Positions 1-5,519 of a stretch of DNA of 5,519 nucleotides are shown here, piece after piece. The stretch spans positions 1 through 5,519 of the forward strand of contig JACNKY010000361.1 of assembly GCA_014381795.1 (NCBI GenBank), in the 5' to 3' direction. Below the pieces are notes generated by a model, which worked only from the letters and a program-made list of their open reading frames with translations, did not search any database and was not told where the DNA came from. Both the position numbers and the translations under genes were made by a program. Within the stretch, counting starts at the first letter, position 1; every line of letters starts with the position of its first letter. The stretch comes from Pseudomonadota bacterium. Its GTDB lineage: Bacteria; SAR324; NAC60-12.

Positions 1-498
1 AAAAAACTCACTTGCTGCAAGCCACTCTGCTCCTTCCGGAAGTTGTGTGACTTGATCCTGATACAAAACCAACAACGAAAAGTTCTCCAACGCGGGATAT
101 ATCCAGGAGTTTGTAACCGTTTTGTGAAAAGACTGAACGCCTGCACCCCAGCCCTGAGCAGCTTTTTCCGTTTTTCCACCGAGTGCTCTGGCAATCATCT
201 GGTGACCGAAGCAAATACCCAGCAAAGGATGTTTCTCGCCGTGCAGTTCAACCACAAACTTCTCCAATTTATGAATCCATGCTTCATCGTCATAGACACT
301 GAAACGGCTGCCCGTGATCAAATATGCGTCACACTCCTGAGGTGTTTGAGGATATTGCTCTAGCCGCACGTCAAAAACTGAAAACTGTAATTCCGGATCA
401 ATGCTTTGAAAAAGTGAGATGAACATCCCTGGATAGTCTCCGTGTTCATCACGGAAATTTTCATTAGTTGCATCACATTGCAGTATACCAATTCTCAT
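1..498 (-). CDS. Class I glutamine amidotransferase, GMP-synthase-like (partial, C-terminus beyond window)
   Basis: The reading frame opens at ATG 498-496 and stays open for 166 codons to the window edge, so the C-terminal part is missing. The N-terminus MRIGILQCDA and a GDYPGMF motif (about residues 20-26) are typical of stand-alone GMP-synthase-like amidotransferases (COG0518 type). The nucleophile elbow GICFGHQMIARALGG places the catalytic cysteine at Cys96. A YQDQVTQLPEGAEWLAAS segment (about 146-163) matches the family block usually written HQDQV; here the first residue is Tyr. The catalytic His and Glu of the triad should lie beyond the edge and cannot be checked. Such proteins hydrolyse glutamine or a gamma-glutamyl amide in the cytoplasm; the acceptor for this one is unknown. 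It starts 25 bp after the phnW stop on the same strand, which suggests co-transcription. The ribosome-binding site is weak (GAAG a few bases upstream). Family call is firm, substrate unknown. Confidence 0.88.
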   Translation of the reverse strand, partial: MRIGILQCDATNENFRDEHGDYPGMFISLFQSIDPELQFSVFDVRLEQYPQTPQECDAYLITGSRFSVYDDEAWIHKLEKFVVELHGEKHPLLGICFGHQMIARALGGKTEKAAQGWGAGVQSFHKTVTNSWIYPALENFSLLVLYQDQVTQLPEGAEWLAASEFF

Positions 499-523
499 AA
501 GACTTCAGCAAAGTTTCGTAAAT

Positions 524-1624
524 TTAGCTAATCTTCTTCTCTTCAAAGTATTGAAGCAGAAGTTTGTTGAAAACCAAGATGTCACGATAATCAATCTCAC
601 CAATATTTGCAATCCTGAAAGTGTCCTGTTTTGCACCTTTTCCGGGATAAATGGTAATATCGTTTTCATAAAAATAATCGTGCATCTCCATAAAATCATA
701 TCCCGGGGAATCAGGTTCAACAATTGCGGTTAACAATTTTGAATGTTGAGATTTAGGCAGGAGGAGTTCCAGACCGGCTGCTTGAAGACCATCCAGTAAA
801 GTCTCATATGACTTAACATAACGCGCGGTGCGCCCCGCCTGAGTTTCTACAAAAAACTCATCGAGTGCCTGATTAAGAGCATAAACAATTTGCACAGGTG
901 GAGTAAATTGAAATTGTCCTGTTTTTTCGATATAGCTATGATTACCCCACAGATTCAGGTACAAATTACGGGGTGGGATTTCCGCGGTTTTGGCGAGTTT
1001 TTCTTGATTGGCAATCACAAAACTTGTACCCGCCATGCCCTGGATACACTTGTTTGATGAAGAGATTAAATAATCAATCGGCAGTTCACGCATGTCGATC
1101 GGCAGGCCAGCATAAGATGACATTGCATCCACAATCGAATCTACTTCGTATTTCCGGCAAAGTTCCAACAGTTCCGGTAGAGGATTGAGCATTCCGGTGG
1201 TTGTTTCATGATGCACAAAAACAAAATGCGTTATTTCACCGTCTTCTTTAAAAATAGCTTCCACAGCATCCACATCCGGATAATCCCCCCAGACCATCCG
1301 ATATGTACGGTACGGAATACCATAAGCCTGAATAATAGTTTCTGCCCGCTTACCGTAGGCACCATTATCGAGAATTAATATTTTGCCATCTGGAGGCACA
1401 ACCGAACTCAACGCGGCTTCTACACCAGCGGTTCCTGAACCGGTAAAAATAACTGCGGTGTGCGTGGATTCACCATTGACTACCTGGACGACTTTGTTTA
1501 ATACTGCTTGCGTCAGCTCACCAAATTCCTGCTCACGTGGACAAATGTCCGGAACCATCAAGGCTTGCTTAACACTGTCAGTTGTCGTGGCTGGTCCTGG
1601 ATTTAAGAGAATGTTGCGTTTCAT
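524..1624 (-). CDS. phnW: 2-aminoethylphosphonate--pyruvate aminotransferase (PhnW family)
   Basis: This PLP-dependent class V aminotransferase has 366 residues, the usual PhnW length. PhnW transfers the amino group of 2-aminoethylphosphonate to pyruvate, giving phosphonoacetaldehyde and alanine in the cytoplasm. The N-terminal NILLNPGPATTTDSVKQA block is family-like. GSGTAGVEA (62-70) is the PLP-phosphate loop, VDAMSS (165-170) carries the PLP-nitrogen aspartate Asp166, and SSSNKCIQG (188-196) carries the Schiff-base lysine Lys192. FTPP (240-243, Thr241) and FRIANIGE (336-343, Arg337) correspond to the Thr and Arg that contact ligands in Salmonella PhnW. HHETTTGMLNP (138-148) is also characteristic. 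The start is chosen because the family N-terminus begins right there, although no clear Shine-Dalgarno precedes it. No phnX, phnY/phnA or pepM gene is visible, so degradative versus biosynthetic use is open. A related alanine-glyoxylate-type specificity is the main alternative. Confidence 0.88.
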   Translation of the reverse strand: MKRNILLNPGPATTTDSVKQALMVPDICPREQEFGELTQAVLNKVVQVVNGESTHTAVIFTGSGTAGVEAALSSVVPPDGKILILDNGAYGKRAETIIQAYGIPYRTYRMVWGDYPDVDAVEAIFKEDGEITHFVFVHHETTTGMLNPLPELLELCRKYEVDSIVDAMSSYAGLPIDMRELPIDYLISSSNKCIQGMAGTSFVIANQEKLAKTAEIPPRNLYLNLWGNHSYIEKTGQFQFTPPVQIVYALNQALDEFFVETQAGRTARYVKSYETLLDGLQAAGLELLLPKSQHSKLLTAIVEPDSPGYDFMEMHDYFYENDITIYPGKGAKQDTFRIANIGEIDYRDILVFNKLLLQYFEEKKIS

Positions 1625-1683
1625 GGGTAAAATAGTTTGGAATGTTAATATGATACTGGTTCAGTTCTGATAATCTGCAATTC

Positions 1684-1697
1684 TACAAATATTTGTA
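1684..1697. repeat. Perfect 14-bp palindrome, candidate operator
   Basis: TACAAATATTTGTA reads identically on both strands. It lies 60 bp upstream of the phnW start, just upstream of the possible phnW -35 box. Position and perfect symmetry suit a dimeric regulator site, but AT-rich palindromes also arise by chance. Confidence 0.4.
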
Positions 1698-1731
1698 TTA
1701 TCTGTAAAATGCAAATAAACAATCCTTTCGA

Positions 1732-1749
1732 TTGATTCTATCAATAGAA
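1732..1749. repeat. Two overlapping short inverted repeats, candidate operator
   Basis: TTGAT-TCT-ATCAA (1732-1744) and TTCTAT-CA-ATAGAA (1736-1749) are both perfect inverted repeats and share bases. They lie about 25 bp upstream of the predicted psuG -35 box, where an activator or repressor could bind. No regulator can be named. Confidence 0.3.
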
Positions 1750-1773
1750 ATAGCACTGCATTGACGATGTCGA

Positions 1774-1803
1774 TTGACAGCTTACATAGTTTTCGCTTAT
1801 TTT
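1774..1803 (+). promoter_or_regulatory. Predicted sigma-70-type promoter of psuG
   Basis: A perfect -35 hexamer TTGACA (1774-1779) is followed after 18 bp by TATTTT (1798-1803), a four-of-six match to the -10 consensus. Transcription would begin near 1810, leaving a leader of about 55 nt before the psuG ATG at 1865. A second, weaker TTGACG lies at 1761-1766. The -35 is strong; the exact -10 is uncertain. Confidence 0.5.
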
Positions 1804-1816
1804 AGATGTAAGCGAA
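1780..1816. repeat. Nested, mutually exclusive inverted repeats over the psuG promoter
   Basis: Two perfect 8-bp inverted repeats share one right arm. GCTTACAT (1780-1787) pairs with ATGTAAGC (1806-1813), and TTCGCTTA (1792-1799) pairs with TAAGCGAA (1809-1816). The core GCTTA therefore occurs twice directly, 15 bp apart, and once inverted. They cover the spacer, the predicted -10 and the predicted start of transcription of psuG, which is the usual place for a repressor operator. A further small inverted repeat, GAAGG (1814-1818) with CCTTC (1831-1835), lies in the leader. Confidence 0.5.
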
Positions 1817-1854
1817 GGAAAGCTAAAAACCTTCAAAACTATAATTATTTTTTT

Positions 1855-1862
1855 AAAGAGAG
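1855..1862 (+). promoter_or_regulatory. Purine-rich ribosome-binding site of psuG
   Basis: AAAGAGAG ends two bases before the ATG at 1865, with its GAG core about four bases upstream. It supports that ATG over the later in-frame ATG at 1883. Confidence 0.5.
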
Positions 1863-1864
1863 AC

Positions 1865-2785
1865 ATGAAGAAAACATTTGAGATGGACATTTCCGCGGAA
1901 GTTCAGCAAGCATTAAAAACAGGACAGTCGGTAGTAGCACTGGAATCAACGATAATTTCTCATGGAATGCCTTATCCGCAAAATTTGGAAACAGCACATG
2001 CAGTTGAAAATATAATACATGAGGAAAGTGCTGTACCTGCCACAATCGCCATTTTGAACGGACGTATCAAGATCGGCCTGAGTCAGCATGAACTAGAACA
2101 ATTTGCAAAGCACACTACCCCGCTAAAAGTCAGCCGTCGTGATTTACCGTTAGTACTTTCACAAAAACAAAGCGGAGGAACCACAGTTGCGGCAACCATG
2201 ATTTGCGCTAAATTAGCAGGAATCGCCGTTTTTGTAACAGGCGGAATCGGCGGGGTACACCGTGAAAGCGAAAAAACTATGGATATTTCAGCTGACTTGA
2301 TGGAACTTGCTCAGACAAATGTCGCTGTCGTCTGTGCCGGAATAAAATCCATCCTCGATATTCCACGTACACTGGAGTACTTGGAAACACAAGGTGTGCC
2401 CGTAATTGGTTACAAAACGGAAGAATTCCCGGCTTTTTATACCCCTGCAAGCGGATCTATGGTGCAGTCACGTTTGGACACGCCTGAAGAAATAGCACGC
2501 TGCATGAAAATTAAATGGGAGCTTGGATTGGATGGAGGAATCGTGATTGGCAATCCTGTGCAACAGGAAGATGCCATGGATGAAGCTGTCATTCAGCAGG
2601 CAATATCCGCAGCGCTAAAAGATGCGGCAGAAAAGGAAATTGAAGGCAAAGACGTGACTCCATTTTTACTGGAGCGCATCAACCAACTGACAAAAGGGAA
2701 AAGCCTTAAGAGCAACATTGCTCTAGTTTGCAATAACGCGCGTCTTGGAGCAAAAATAGCTGTCGCTTATCAAGCTCGGCTTTGA
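1865..2785 (+). CDS. psuG: Pseudouridine-5'-phosphate glycosidase
   Basis: This 306-residue protein has the full length of the PsuG/YeiN family. PsuG enzymes are metal-dependent homotrimers that reversibly cleave the C-C glycosidic bond of pseudouridine 5'-phosphate, giving uracil and ribose 5-phosphate. Family blocks are intact: [17 protein letters not shown] (24-40, Glu27), KVSRRDLP (88-95, Lys88), [10 protein letters not shown] (103-112), [11 protein letters not shown] (114-124), [21 protein letters not shown] (129-149, Asp134), KSILD with the catalytic lysine at Lys151, and [15 protein letters not shown] near the C-terminus. These residues correspond to E. coli Glu31, Lys93, Asp149 and Lys166, with the same 17-residue Asp-Lys spacing. 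No signal peptide is seen, so it is cytoplasmic. The usual partner psuK (pseudouridine kinase) is not adjacent: phnW lies upstream on the other strand, and a converging gene overlaps the 3' end. Identification is very secure. Confidence 0.97.
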   Translation: MKKTFEMDISAEVQQALKTGQSVVALESTIISHGMPYPQNLETAHAVENIIHEESAVPATIAILNGRIKIGLSQHELEQFAKHTTPLKVSRRDLPLVLSQKQSGGTTVAATMICAKLAGIAVFVTGGIGGVHRESEKTMDISADLMELAQTNVAVVCAGIKSILDIPRTLEYLETQGVPVIGYKTEEFPAFYTPASGSMVQSRLDTPEEIARCMKIKWELGLDGGIVIGNPVQQEDAMDEAVIQQAISAALKDAAEKEIEGKDVTPFLLERINQLTKGKSLKSNIALVCNNARLGAKIAVAYQARL

Positions 2786-4980
2786 TCCATCTGAGAAACT
2801 TGGGACCTTAATTCGGAAACGGCAAGTTCAACCAGAGAAGAGGCAATCGATTTTTCTAAAGCTTTTTGAACAGAGCCTGCCACAATCTCTTTCAATTCTT
2901 TTTCTGTAAACCTGTAACTTCCACTACTTTCAAAGTCTTCATCGTCTTCATCAAATTTGTTGAATCCAATTCCATCTATTTCATCAAAACCAGATTTTTT
3001 TTCGTCAAAAACTGTTTGCCGCTCAAAGTCCATGAAGGCATCTTCAGCTTCATCCCAACTGTCAAATACTTCTTCCTGGACTTCCGAAGATGCCTCAGGG
3101 TTTGTTTCCGTTTCGAATTCAGCATCATCGTCCTCAAAATCATCAAGTCCATTAATCACAGTTTCCTCAAGTTCTTCCACTATTCTATCTTCAGAACCAA
3201 CGACTGCATCTAGGACATCATCTTCTTCCAGCAGATCGTCTAGTTCTTCCACCATGATATCCGCAAGATATTCTTCTGGCTCTACCACATCCTCCGTTAT
3301 TCCCTCAACCACAATTGCCGCTGGTTCAATTCCTTCTTTTTCCAGTTCATCTTCAGCCCGGTCAAATTCCATGAAGGCATTTTCAGCTTCATCCCAACTG
3401 TCAAATACTTCTTCCTGAACTTCCGAAGACTCCTCTTGTATTTCTTTTTCATCGAATTCAAGAGCTTCCATTTGCTCACTCAACTCCTCAAGTTCACCAA
3501 GTGCACTTTCTTCGTTATCTTCCTGATCATCTAAACAGTCCTGTACCATAGAATTTATTTCCGCATCATCCGGATCCAAATTGAGCTCTATCTCAAATTC
3601 ATCTGCTGAAGTTTCAAACACAAATTGCTCTACATCCTCAACTTCTGAATCCTCCTCAAATTCATCTTCTACTGAATCGGACAGAAGCATATTATCAAAG
3701 GGAATTTCCGCCTCAAGCTCATTTTCATCTGTGTTTTGTTTCAGTTCATAGTCATCCAGTTCGCTCCAAGTTTCTGTTACGTCTTCGCTGATTTCCATGT
3801 CCCGAGACGATGTCTCAACAGGATCTTCAAAAGAAGAAAGATTTTTAGGATATTCCGGCTTAAAATCAGTTTGATCCAAACTAATATCGGTCAAACCTTC
3901 TCTGAGTGTCTGCTCCAAGTCAGGAGACCTTGTCCATATTTCGCCTGGCTCCTCAAAATCATTAAGCTCAAGATCAATCTCTGTTAACCCTTCACGTAAT
4001 TTTTGTTCCGGATCTTCAGCCTGATCAACAGGACTGATTTCAGCTTCTTCATCTTGATCAACAGGCCTGCTTTCAACAAGTCTGCTTTCAGCAAATTTAT
4101 CTTCCAAACCTGAATGTTTAAGCTGCTCCAGACCGTCCGGAACCGACTCTGCCTCAACCGGAAGAGCTGCTGATTCAGTTTTTACTAAATTATTTTCAAG
4201 CTCATCTTCATCGAGTTTAAGATCAAATTCAAAAGCATCGTCCATTTCGAGTTCGTCCTCCGGGATTTCATCTACAACTGCGTTCATTTCGGCGTCAGCA
4301 CTTTCTTGCAGAACATCAACCCTCATTTCGTTTTCATCCTGAGACGATTCTTGCTCCTGAATTGCACTGTCCGGCTGCCACTGAATAGCCTGATGATTAT
4401 CCAGAATAATTGAATCCATATGGCTGCCTGGAGAAGAGTCTGAACCCAGTCCGGACGCGCTTTGCTTAAAGTCATCCATCTGCAGAGCCTCTTCCTCACC
4501 ATATGCATAGGAGGTCTTTTTTCTCTGTTGTATTTCTGTTAACTGATTTTCAATCGTACTCATATCAATTAAAAAATCTTCATCATCTTCATCCGGTCCT
4601 GAACCAAAGTTCTCATCCAATGTTATAAAAGGGCTTAGCTGTTCCTGAAGCAGCGAGGCTTCAAAGGGTTTCCGTAGTAATCCGTTTATTTTAAGTTCTG
4701 AAAGTAACAGTTCGTCAACCTCATCTTTCGCATTTGCAAGCAAGATGATCGGTGTATTTTTTAAGTCCGATTCTGCGCGGATCTCCCTGCATACCTTGTA
4801 ATCTTGTTCACTGTCAGAGTTACTGAGAAATATTAGATCCGGTTTCTGCTTAGATGCCTGCTGAACAAATAAATCTGGATCTGACTCCGGGCAAATTGTA
4901 ATATCACTTTCCTTCAAAGATACTGCAATTACCAGTTGAATTTCAGGATTTTCCTCAAGTACAAGAATTAATTGAGTCAT
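2770..4980 (-). CDS. Degenerate receiver-domain protein with long acidic repeat tail, function unknown
   Basis: The product has 736 residues. Residues 1-120 fit a CheY-like receiver fold. The acidic pair is Glu9-Glu10 in LVLEENPE, strand 3 is PDLIFLS, strand 4 is TPIILLANA, and the conserved lysine is Lys104 in RKPFEAS. The phospho-acceptor Asp is replaced by Ser53 and the conserved Thr/Ser by Ala82, so it is probably a pseudo-receiver. Residues about 121-690 are acidic (about 35% Asp plus Glu by hand count), probably mostly disordered, and contain two repeat pairs (323-342/354-373 and 518-541/631-654). Residues 691-725 ([20 protein letters not shown] onward) look like one or two amphipathic helices. 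There is no signal peptide, membrane segment or output enzyme domain. The ATG at 4980 is supported by an in-frame stop 15 bases upstream. The 3' end overlaps convergent psuG by 16 bp. A scaffold or adaptor role is plausible by analogy with other pseudo-receivers; the process is unknown. Confidence 0.8.
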   Translation of the reverse strand: MTQLILVLEENPEIQLVIAVSLKESDITICPESDPDLFVQQASKQKPDLIFLSNSDSEQDYKVCREIRAESDLKNTPIILLANAKDEVDELLLSELKINGLLRKPFEASLLQEQLSPFITLDENFGSGPDEDDEDFLIDMSTIENQLTEIQQRKKTSYAYGEEEALQMDDFKQSASGLGSDSSPGSHMDSIILDNHQAIQWQPDSAIQEQESSQDENEMRVDVLQESADAEMNAVVDEIPEDELEMDDAFEFDLKLDEDELENNLVKTESAALPVEAESVPDGLEQLKHSGLEDKFAESRLVESRPVDQDEEAEISPVDQAEDPEQKLREGLTEIDLELNDFEEPGEIWTRSPDLEQTLREGLTDISLDQTDFKPEYPKNLSSFEDPVETSSRDMEISEDVTETWSELDDYELKQNTDENELEAEIPFDNMLLSDSVEDEFEEDSEVEDVEQFVFETSADEFEIELNLDPDDAEINSMVQDCLDDQEDNEESALGELEELSEQMEALEFDEKEIQEESSEVQEEVFDSWDEAENAFMEFDRAEDELEKEGIEPAAIVVEGITEDVVEPEEYLADIMVEELDDLLEEDDVLDAVVGSEDRIVEELEETVINGLDDFEDDDAEFETETNPEASSEVQEEVFDSWDEAEDAFMDFERQTVFDEKKSGFDEIDGIGFNKFDEDDEDFESSGSYRFTEKELKEIVAGSVQKALEKSIASSLVELAVSELRSQVSQMDQSRA
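3019..3090 (-). repeat. Acidic-tail repeat B, copy 2 (residues 631-654)
   Basis: This encodes [20 protein letters not shown] plus DFER. It is nearly identical at the DNA level to 3358-3429, with four differences over 72 bp by eye, and lies 339 bp (113 codons, in frame) away. Confidence 0.9.
3358..3429 (-). repeat. Acidic-tail repeat B, copy 1 (residues 518-541)
   Basis: This encodes [20 protein letters not shown] plus EFDR. It is the partner of the repeat at 3019-3090. Protein differences are only Asn/Asp and Glu/Asp swaps. Confidence 0.9.
3862..3921 (-). repeat. Acidic-tail repeat A, copy 2 (residues 354-373)
   Basis: This encodes [20 protein letters not shown]. It matches residues 323-342, with the core LREGLT identical, and is offset by 31 codons. 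The DNA is more diverged than in repeat B. Confidence 0.75.
3955..4014 (-). repeat. Acidic-tail repeat A, copy 1 (residues 323-342)
   Basis: This encodes [20 protein letters not shown], the partner of 3862-3921. Both units read as a short amphipathic helix (EQxLREGLT) followed by an acidic-hydrophobic strip. Confidence 0.75.
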
Positions 4981-5189
4981 GGATTTTATTATTCAGGCTC
5001 TCAAAGTGCTATTATAAAGTCACCAATTTATTGTATATCTACGATACTAATTCAGTGCTTTTATGCAAGTTAATGCCCTAATTTTTGCACAAATATAAAG
5101 ATTGTTTGTTTATTTACTTTGTACCTTTTTTGCAGAAACTTTATCTTAGATGAAGAATTTTTTATATTAACTAAAAAAGATCCGGAAAA
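4981..5189. promoter_or_regulatory. Divergent intergenic region between the receiver-like gene and the Lpt gene
   Basis: This 209-bp AT-rich stretch has no convincing gene. For the minus-strand gene, a perfect -10 hexamer TATAAT reads from 5016 to 5011, about 30 bp upstream of its ATG, with only a poor -35 match upstream. For the plus-strand gene, TTGTAC (5119-5124) and TATCTT (5142-5147), 17 bp apart, are a weak candidate promoter. No strong palindrome or terminator hairpin was seen. Confidence 0.5.
5011..5016 (-). promoter_or_regulatory. Predicted -10 box of the receiver-like gene
   Basis: The minus strand reads TATAAT, a full consensus match, about 30 bp before the start codon at 4980. 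The -35 region is not recognisable, so this is a partial promoter call. Confidence 0.4.
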
Positions 5190-5519
5190 GTGGCTTTCAA
5201 AATAATCCCAAAATACATTGCGTCAGAATTTATCCATTATTTTCTGTTGTTTTTCTGTTCTTTTGTATTGATGACACTGGTAGGAAATTTTTTTGGAAAT
5301 TTAAGTAATATTTTTTCGAGTTGGTTAAGTTTTTTAAAGTTTCTTCAGGAAACAGCTTTGCTGCTGCCTTTGTTGCTGGAACTTATTATTCCTATCACAG
5401 TTTTGCTGTCCACTATAGCCGCATTCAGTTCTTTGAACAAGAACGGAGAACTACTGGCCATGCGTAGTTCCGGAATCGGCGGTTGGAGCCTGGCATTTCC
5501 GGTGTTAGCAGTTTCAGTA
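5190..5519 (+). CDS. LptF/LptG-family LPS export permease (partial, N-terminal 110 residues)
   Basis: The frame begins at GTG 5190-5192 and is open to the window edge. An in-frame TAA at 5172-5174 limits the start, and the next ATG would be codon 28, inside the first membrane segment, so GTG is the best start; GGAAAA just upstream is a weak ribosome-binding site. The N-terminus FKIIPKYIASEFIHYFLL is followed by a first membrane segment (about 13-35) and a second (about 55-82). Next come the cytoplasmic-loop motif NGELLAMRSSGI (85-96), the hallmark of the YjgP/YjgQ family, and the start of a third segment. LptF and LptG form the inner-membrane channel which, with the LptB ATPase, extracts lipopolysaccharide and passes it to LptC/LptA. 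The periplasmic beta-jellyroll domain lies beyond the edge. Whether it is LptF or LptG cannot be settled from this fragment, though the N-terminus looks slightly more LptG-like. Confidence 0.88.
   Translation, partial: MAFKIIPKYIASEFIHYFLLFFCSFVLMTLVGNFFGNLSNIFSSWLSFLKFLQETALLLPLLLELIIPITVLLSTIAAFSSLNKNGELLAMRSSGIGGWSLAFPVLAVSV

Larger units (their letters stand above)
1625..1864. promoter_or_regulatory. Divergent intergenic control region between phnW and psuG
   Basis: This 240-bp AT-rich region separates two divergently transcribed genes and has no convincing reading frame. It holds several short perfect palindromes (1684-1697, 1732-1744, 1736-1749), a consensus -35 box for psuG at 1774-1779, nested inverted repeats at 1780-1816, and a purine-rich ribosome-binding stretch just before 1865. 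On the minus strand, TTGCAG (1680-1675) and TATCAT (1655-1650), 19 bp apart, could be the phnW promoter, but this pair is weak. Both genes could be controlled from this region; that is inference from arrangement only. Confidence 0.6.

Noticed and set aside
43..363. Plus-strand open frame of 106 codons
   Set aside because: It is antisense to the amidotransferase gene, whose frame carries clear family motifs; the plus-strand product resembles nothing.
499..523. Possible terminator or promoter between phnW and the amidotransferase
   Set aside because: The 25-bp gap has no hairpin and no promoter-like hexamers, which favours a single transcript.
1383..1670. Plus-strand 95-codon frame opposite the phnW 5' end
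   Set aside because: It is antisense to conserved PhnW motifs (the GSGT loop and N-terminal block) and has no family resemblance.
2786..2900. Possible transcription terminator downstream of psuG
   Set aside because: T-runs are present, but no GC-rich stem precedes them in either direction; this is coding sequence of the converging gene.
2957..3418. Plus-strand open frame encoding a serine-rich 153-residue product
   Set aside because: It is the complement of Glu/Asp/Leu-rich codons in the large minus-strand gene; the runs of Ser are a composition artefact and no ribosome-binding site or family motif is present.
3736..3987. Plus-strand 83-codon frame inside the acidic-tail gene
   Set aside because: It is a shadow frame opposite a continuous 736-codon frame, with no start context.
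3019..4014. Repeats as a possible CRISPR array or tandem DNA repeat element
   Set aside because: The repeats are few, in frame, of different families and unevenly spaced, and they encode protein repeats; there are no regular spacers.
4981..5519. Functional link between the receiver-like protein and LPS export
   Set aside because: Only divergent adjacency supports it, and the Lpt gene's own downstream neighbours are not visible.

Overview
The window looks like an ordinary chromosomal stretch from a moderately AT-rich Gram-negative bacterium. The Gram-negative call rests on the start of an LptF/LptG-type lipopolysaccharide-export permease at the right edge. A receiver domain followed by a very long acidic tail and a short C-terminal helical segment recalls deltaproteobacterial or SAR324-type lineages, but that placement is a weak inference. 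I see no mobile element, CRISPR array, tRNA or rRNA.

Layout. Positions 1-498 (minus) hold the first 166 codons of a class I glutamine amidotransferase that runs off the left edge. It lies 25 bp downstream of a complete minus-strand gene (524-1624) for a 2-aminoethylphosphonate:pyruvate aminotransferase (PhnW type), so the two probably form an operon. A 240-bp divergent intergenic region (1625-1864) separates phnW from a plus-strand pseudouridine-5'-phosphate glycosidase gene, psuG (1865-2785). This region is rich in palindromes, and it contains a consensus -35 box (TTGACA) and nested inverted repeats over the predicted psuG -10 region. psuG converges on, and overlaps by 16 bp, a large minus-strand gene (2770-4980). 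That gene encodes a 736-residue protein with a degenerate receiver domain (Ser at the phospho-acceptor position), a roughly 570-residue acidic tail with internal repeats, and a predicted helical C-terminus. A second divergent intergenic region (4981-5189) leads to the partial plus-strand lptF/lptG-family gene (5190-5519).

How the parts may work together. phnW plus the amidotransferase suggests a small phosphonate or amine-nitrogen unit. psuG feeds pseudouridine monophosphate into ribose 5-phosphate and uracil, but no psuK kinase is adjacent. The receiver-like protein appears to be a non-phosphorylated scaffold or adaptor of unknown process. Its divergent placement beside the Lpt gene is not evidence of a shared function.

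The items most worth a second look are the degenerate-receiver acidic repeat protein, the nested operator-like repeats upstream of psuG, and the phnW-amidotransferase pairing.
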